A DNA stretch of 64,000 nt, taken from an uncultured Oscillospiraceae bacterium (GTDB taxonomy: Bacteria; Bacillota; Clostridia; Oscillospirales; Ruminococcaceae). The stretch is taken from assembly GCA_910577565.1 (NCBI GenBank), contig CAJTNJ010000002.1, positions 62,001-126,000 on the forward strand, in the 5' to 3' direction. A model generated the notes under the pieces. The model was given only the letters and a program-made list of their open reading frames with translations, did no database searches and was not told where the DNA came from. How positions within the stretch are numbered: position 1 is the stretch's first letter; each line of letters begins with the position of its first letter. Shown here piece by piece: positions 63,211-64,000 of the stretch. A program made the translations under genes and the position numbers.

Positions 63211-63564
63211 TTTGTTGTTCATTGAACAAGAATTGGCTAGTATAAAAAAAGATTATTTATTTTTAATTCCATATTTTTATTTAATATTTTTTTGTTTTTT
63301 ACATTTTATATAAAAGTGCTTTAATTGTTTTATAAATTTGAATTTCACACTGTATTTATTGCTTTTTATATTGTTATTATATATTTAGCTTATAAAAATG
63401 GCTTTTATGTTATTTTATCTATAAAGTTATATTTCAAAATATATTTGTTTATAACTTGTAGACTCTGCGTGATATAACTTTAATTAATCTCCATTAGTGT
63501 ATAGCTCAAAAATCAATATAATAGTGATTAGTGATTGTTTTTTTGAACTAATTTATAAAATGAT
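63211..63564. other. Intergenic region, no gene recognised
   Basis: About 350 bases. It starts with a perfect palindrome TTGTTCATTGAACAA (63215-63229) just after the recQ stop codon, with no T tail. The remainder is AT-rich with no coding signal. Confidence 0.5.
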
Positions 63565-63605
63565 AAATGACTCAAACCTCTAAACTAATGAGATCTGAGT
63601 CATTT
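63565..63605 (-). terminator. Terminator hairpin after the MFS gene
   Basis: AAATGACTCA (63565-63574) pairs with TGAGTCATTT (63596-63605). Read on the minus strand the stem is followed by a T-rich ATCATTTTATAAA stretch, so it probably ends the MFS transcript; it may also stop read-through from recQ. Confidence 0.65.
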
Positions 63606-63627
63606 TATCTAATGCTATTTCAATTAT

Positions 63628-64000
63628 TTAAACTTCATCAATTTTCCTATACATACGGTTTTGGTGAATTAAAATATAAATTGAAGCAATGATTGCAATG
63701 CCAGCAAATGCATAAACGATGATGTTTCCTGCATCCCATCCGTAAGCTTCTACAACCCAACCAATAACCAATGTTGCTGTTACTTCTCCAATAAGATATT
63801 GACAAAATCCCATTGTCCCTGTTGACATACCGTTTGCAAATTTAGGAACGGCTTCGTTAACCATTAACCCAACAATTGTTGCAGGTGCATAAATGAATGT
63901 TCCCATTATAAGCAGGACAATGATAATCAAATTTTGATCTGTGGCTGCAAAATAAGTAATCAGACAAGCCAACATAGTTAAAAGTGAAATAATTACCATA
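63628..64000 (-). CDS. Major facilitator superfamily transporter, C-terminal part
   Basis: The frame runs off the right edge; only the last ~124 residues are present (four hydrophobic helices). The MSTGTMGFCQYLIGEV segment followed by GWVVEAYGWDAGNII resembles the organophosphate:phosphate antiporter branch (GlpT/UhpT-like) or related sugar-phosphate/acid exchangers. The basic tail RMYRKIDEV is cytoplasmic. Its codons use C and G at third positions more often (e.g. GGT, GCC, CAA mixtures) than most neighbours, which may hint at recent acquisition. Substrate unknown. Confidence 0.8.
   Translation of the reverse strand, partial: MVIISLLTMLACLITYFAATDQNLIIIVLLIMGTFIYAPATIVGLMVNEAVPKFANGMSTGTMGFCQYLIGEVTATLVIGWVVEAYGWDAGNIIVYAFAGIAIIASIYILIHQNRMYRKIDEV

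Overview
The window is AT-rich (about 30% G+C by eye) and reads as a chromosome segment of a low-GC, endospore-forming Clostridia. The evidence is spoIIID, a YlmC/YmxH PRC-barrel gene, a PolC-type replicase, a gene order pyrH-frr-uppS-cdsA-dxr-rseP-ispG-polC, strong GGAGG ribosome binding sites and frequent TTG/GTG starts. I cannot name the genus from the sequence alone. Both ends cut genes: an SDR oxidoreductase on the left and an MFS transporter on the right.

Layout. 1-3.1 kb: SDR tail, thiamine pyrophosphokinase, two HAD phosphatases and a four-tRNA operon (Val, Asp, Phe, Gly). 3.2-5.5 kb: spoIIID, threonine dehydratase (ilvA) and a PRC-barrel protein. 5.5-15.2 kb: an insertion-sequence graveyard with a membrane protein carrying a permuted papain-like domain, ppk1, a rhomboid-like protein, a dCMP deaminase and a small membrane protein. 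15.2-19.8 kb: envelope genes (inactive signal-peptidase-like protein, GHL10 glycosidase, YajC, NlpC/P60 enzyme, M15 peptidase with a peptidoglycan-binding tail). 20.3-27.3 kb: the late shikimate genes aroB-aroA-aroC, an RluA-type pseudouridine synthase, archaeal-type phosphoglycerate mutase and a convergent polysaccharide flippase. 27.5-32.7 kb: comM, dtd, a decayed exported-protein fragment, and a lipoprotein/ABC ATPase/permease set whose permease is frameshifted. 32.7-35.2 kb: IS remnants around a tRNA-Arg. 36-40.9 kb: metG, tatD, a membrane protein and tadA. 40.9-47.4 kb, minus strand: ilvB-ilvN-leuC-leuD-leuB followed by cca. 48-50.3 kb: a Nudix hydrolase, a CorC-type CBS protein and a decayed IS1-like element. 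50.4-63.2 kb: one long forward run from pyrH to recQ.

Working together: ilvA, ilvB/ilvN and leuC/leuD/leuB supply much of the isoleucine/leucine pathway (leuA, ilvC and ilvD are not here). aroB/aroA/aroC supply most of the route to chorismate. dxr and ispG with uppS and cdsA link MEP isoprenoid synthesis to undecaprenyl carrier and phospholipid synthesis.

The most distinctive property is the density of dead mobile DNA: two IS5-group copies in inverted orientation around ppk1-rhomboid-dCMP deaminase, at least five IS1-like pieces, two IS481-like pieces and a third DDE transposase tail. I see no CRISPR array, rRNA or prophage. No clearly new multi-gene system is evident. The best candidates for undescribed biology are the DUF308-like/permuted NlpC-LRAT-like fusion at 6276-7622, the signal-peptidase-like protein without a catalytic serine at 15252-16259, and the lipoprotein-ABC set at 29972-32660.
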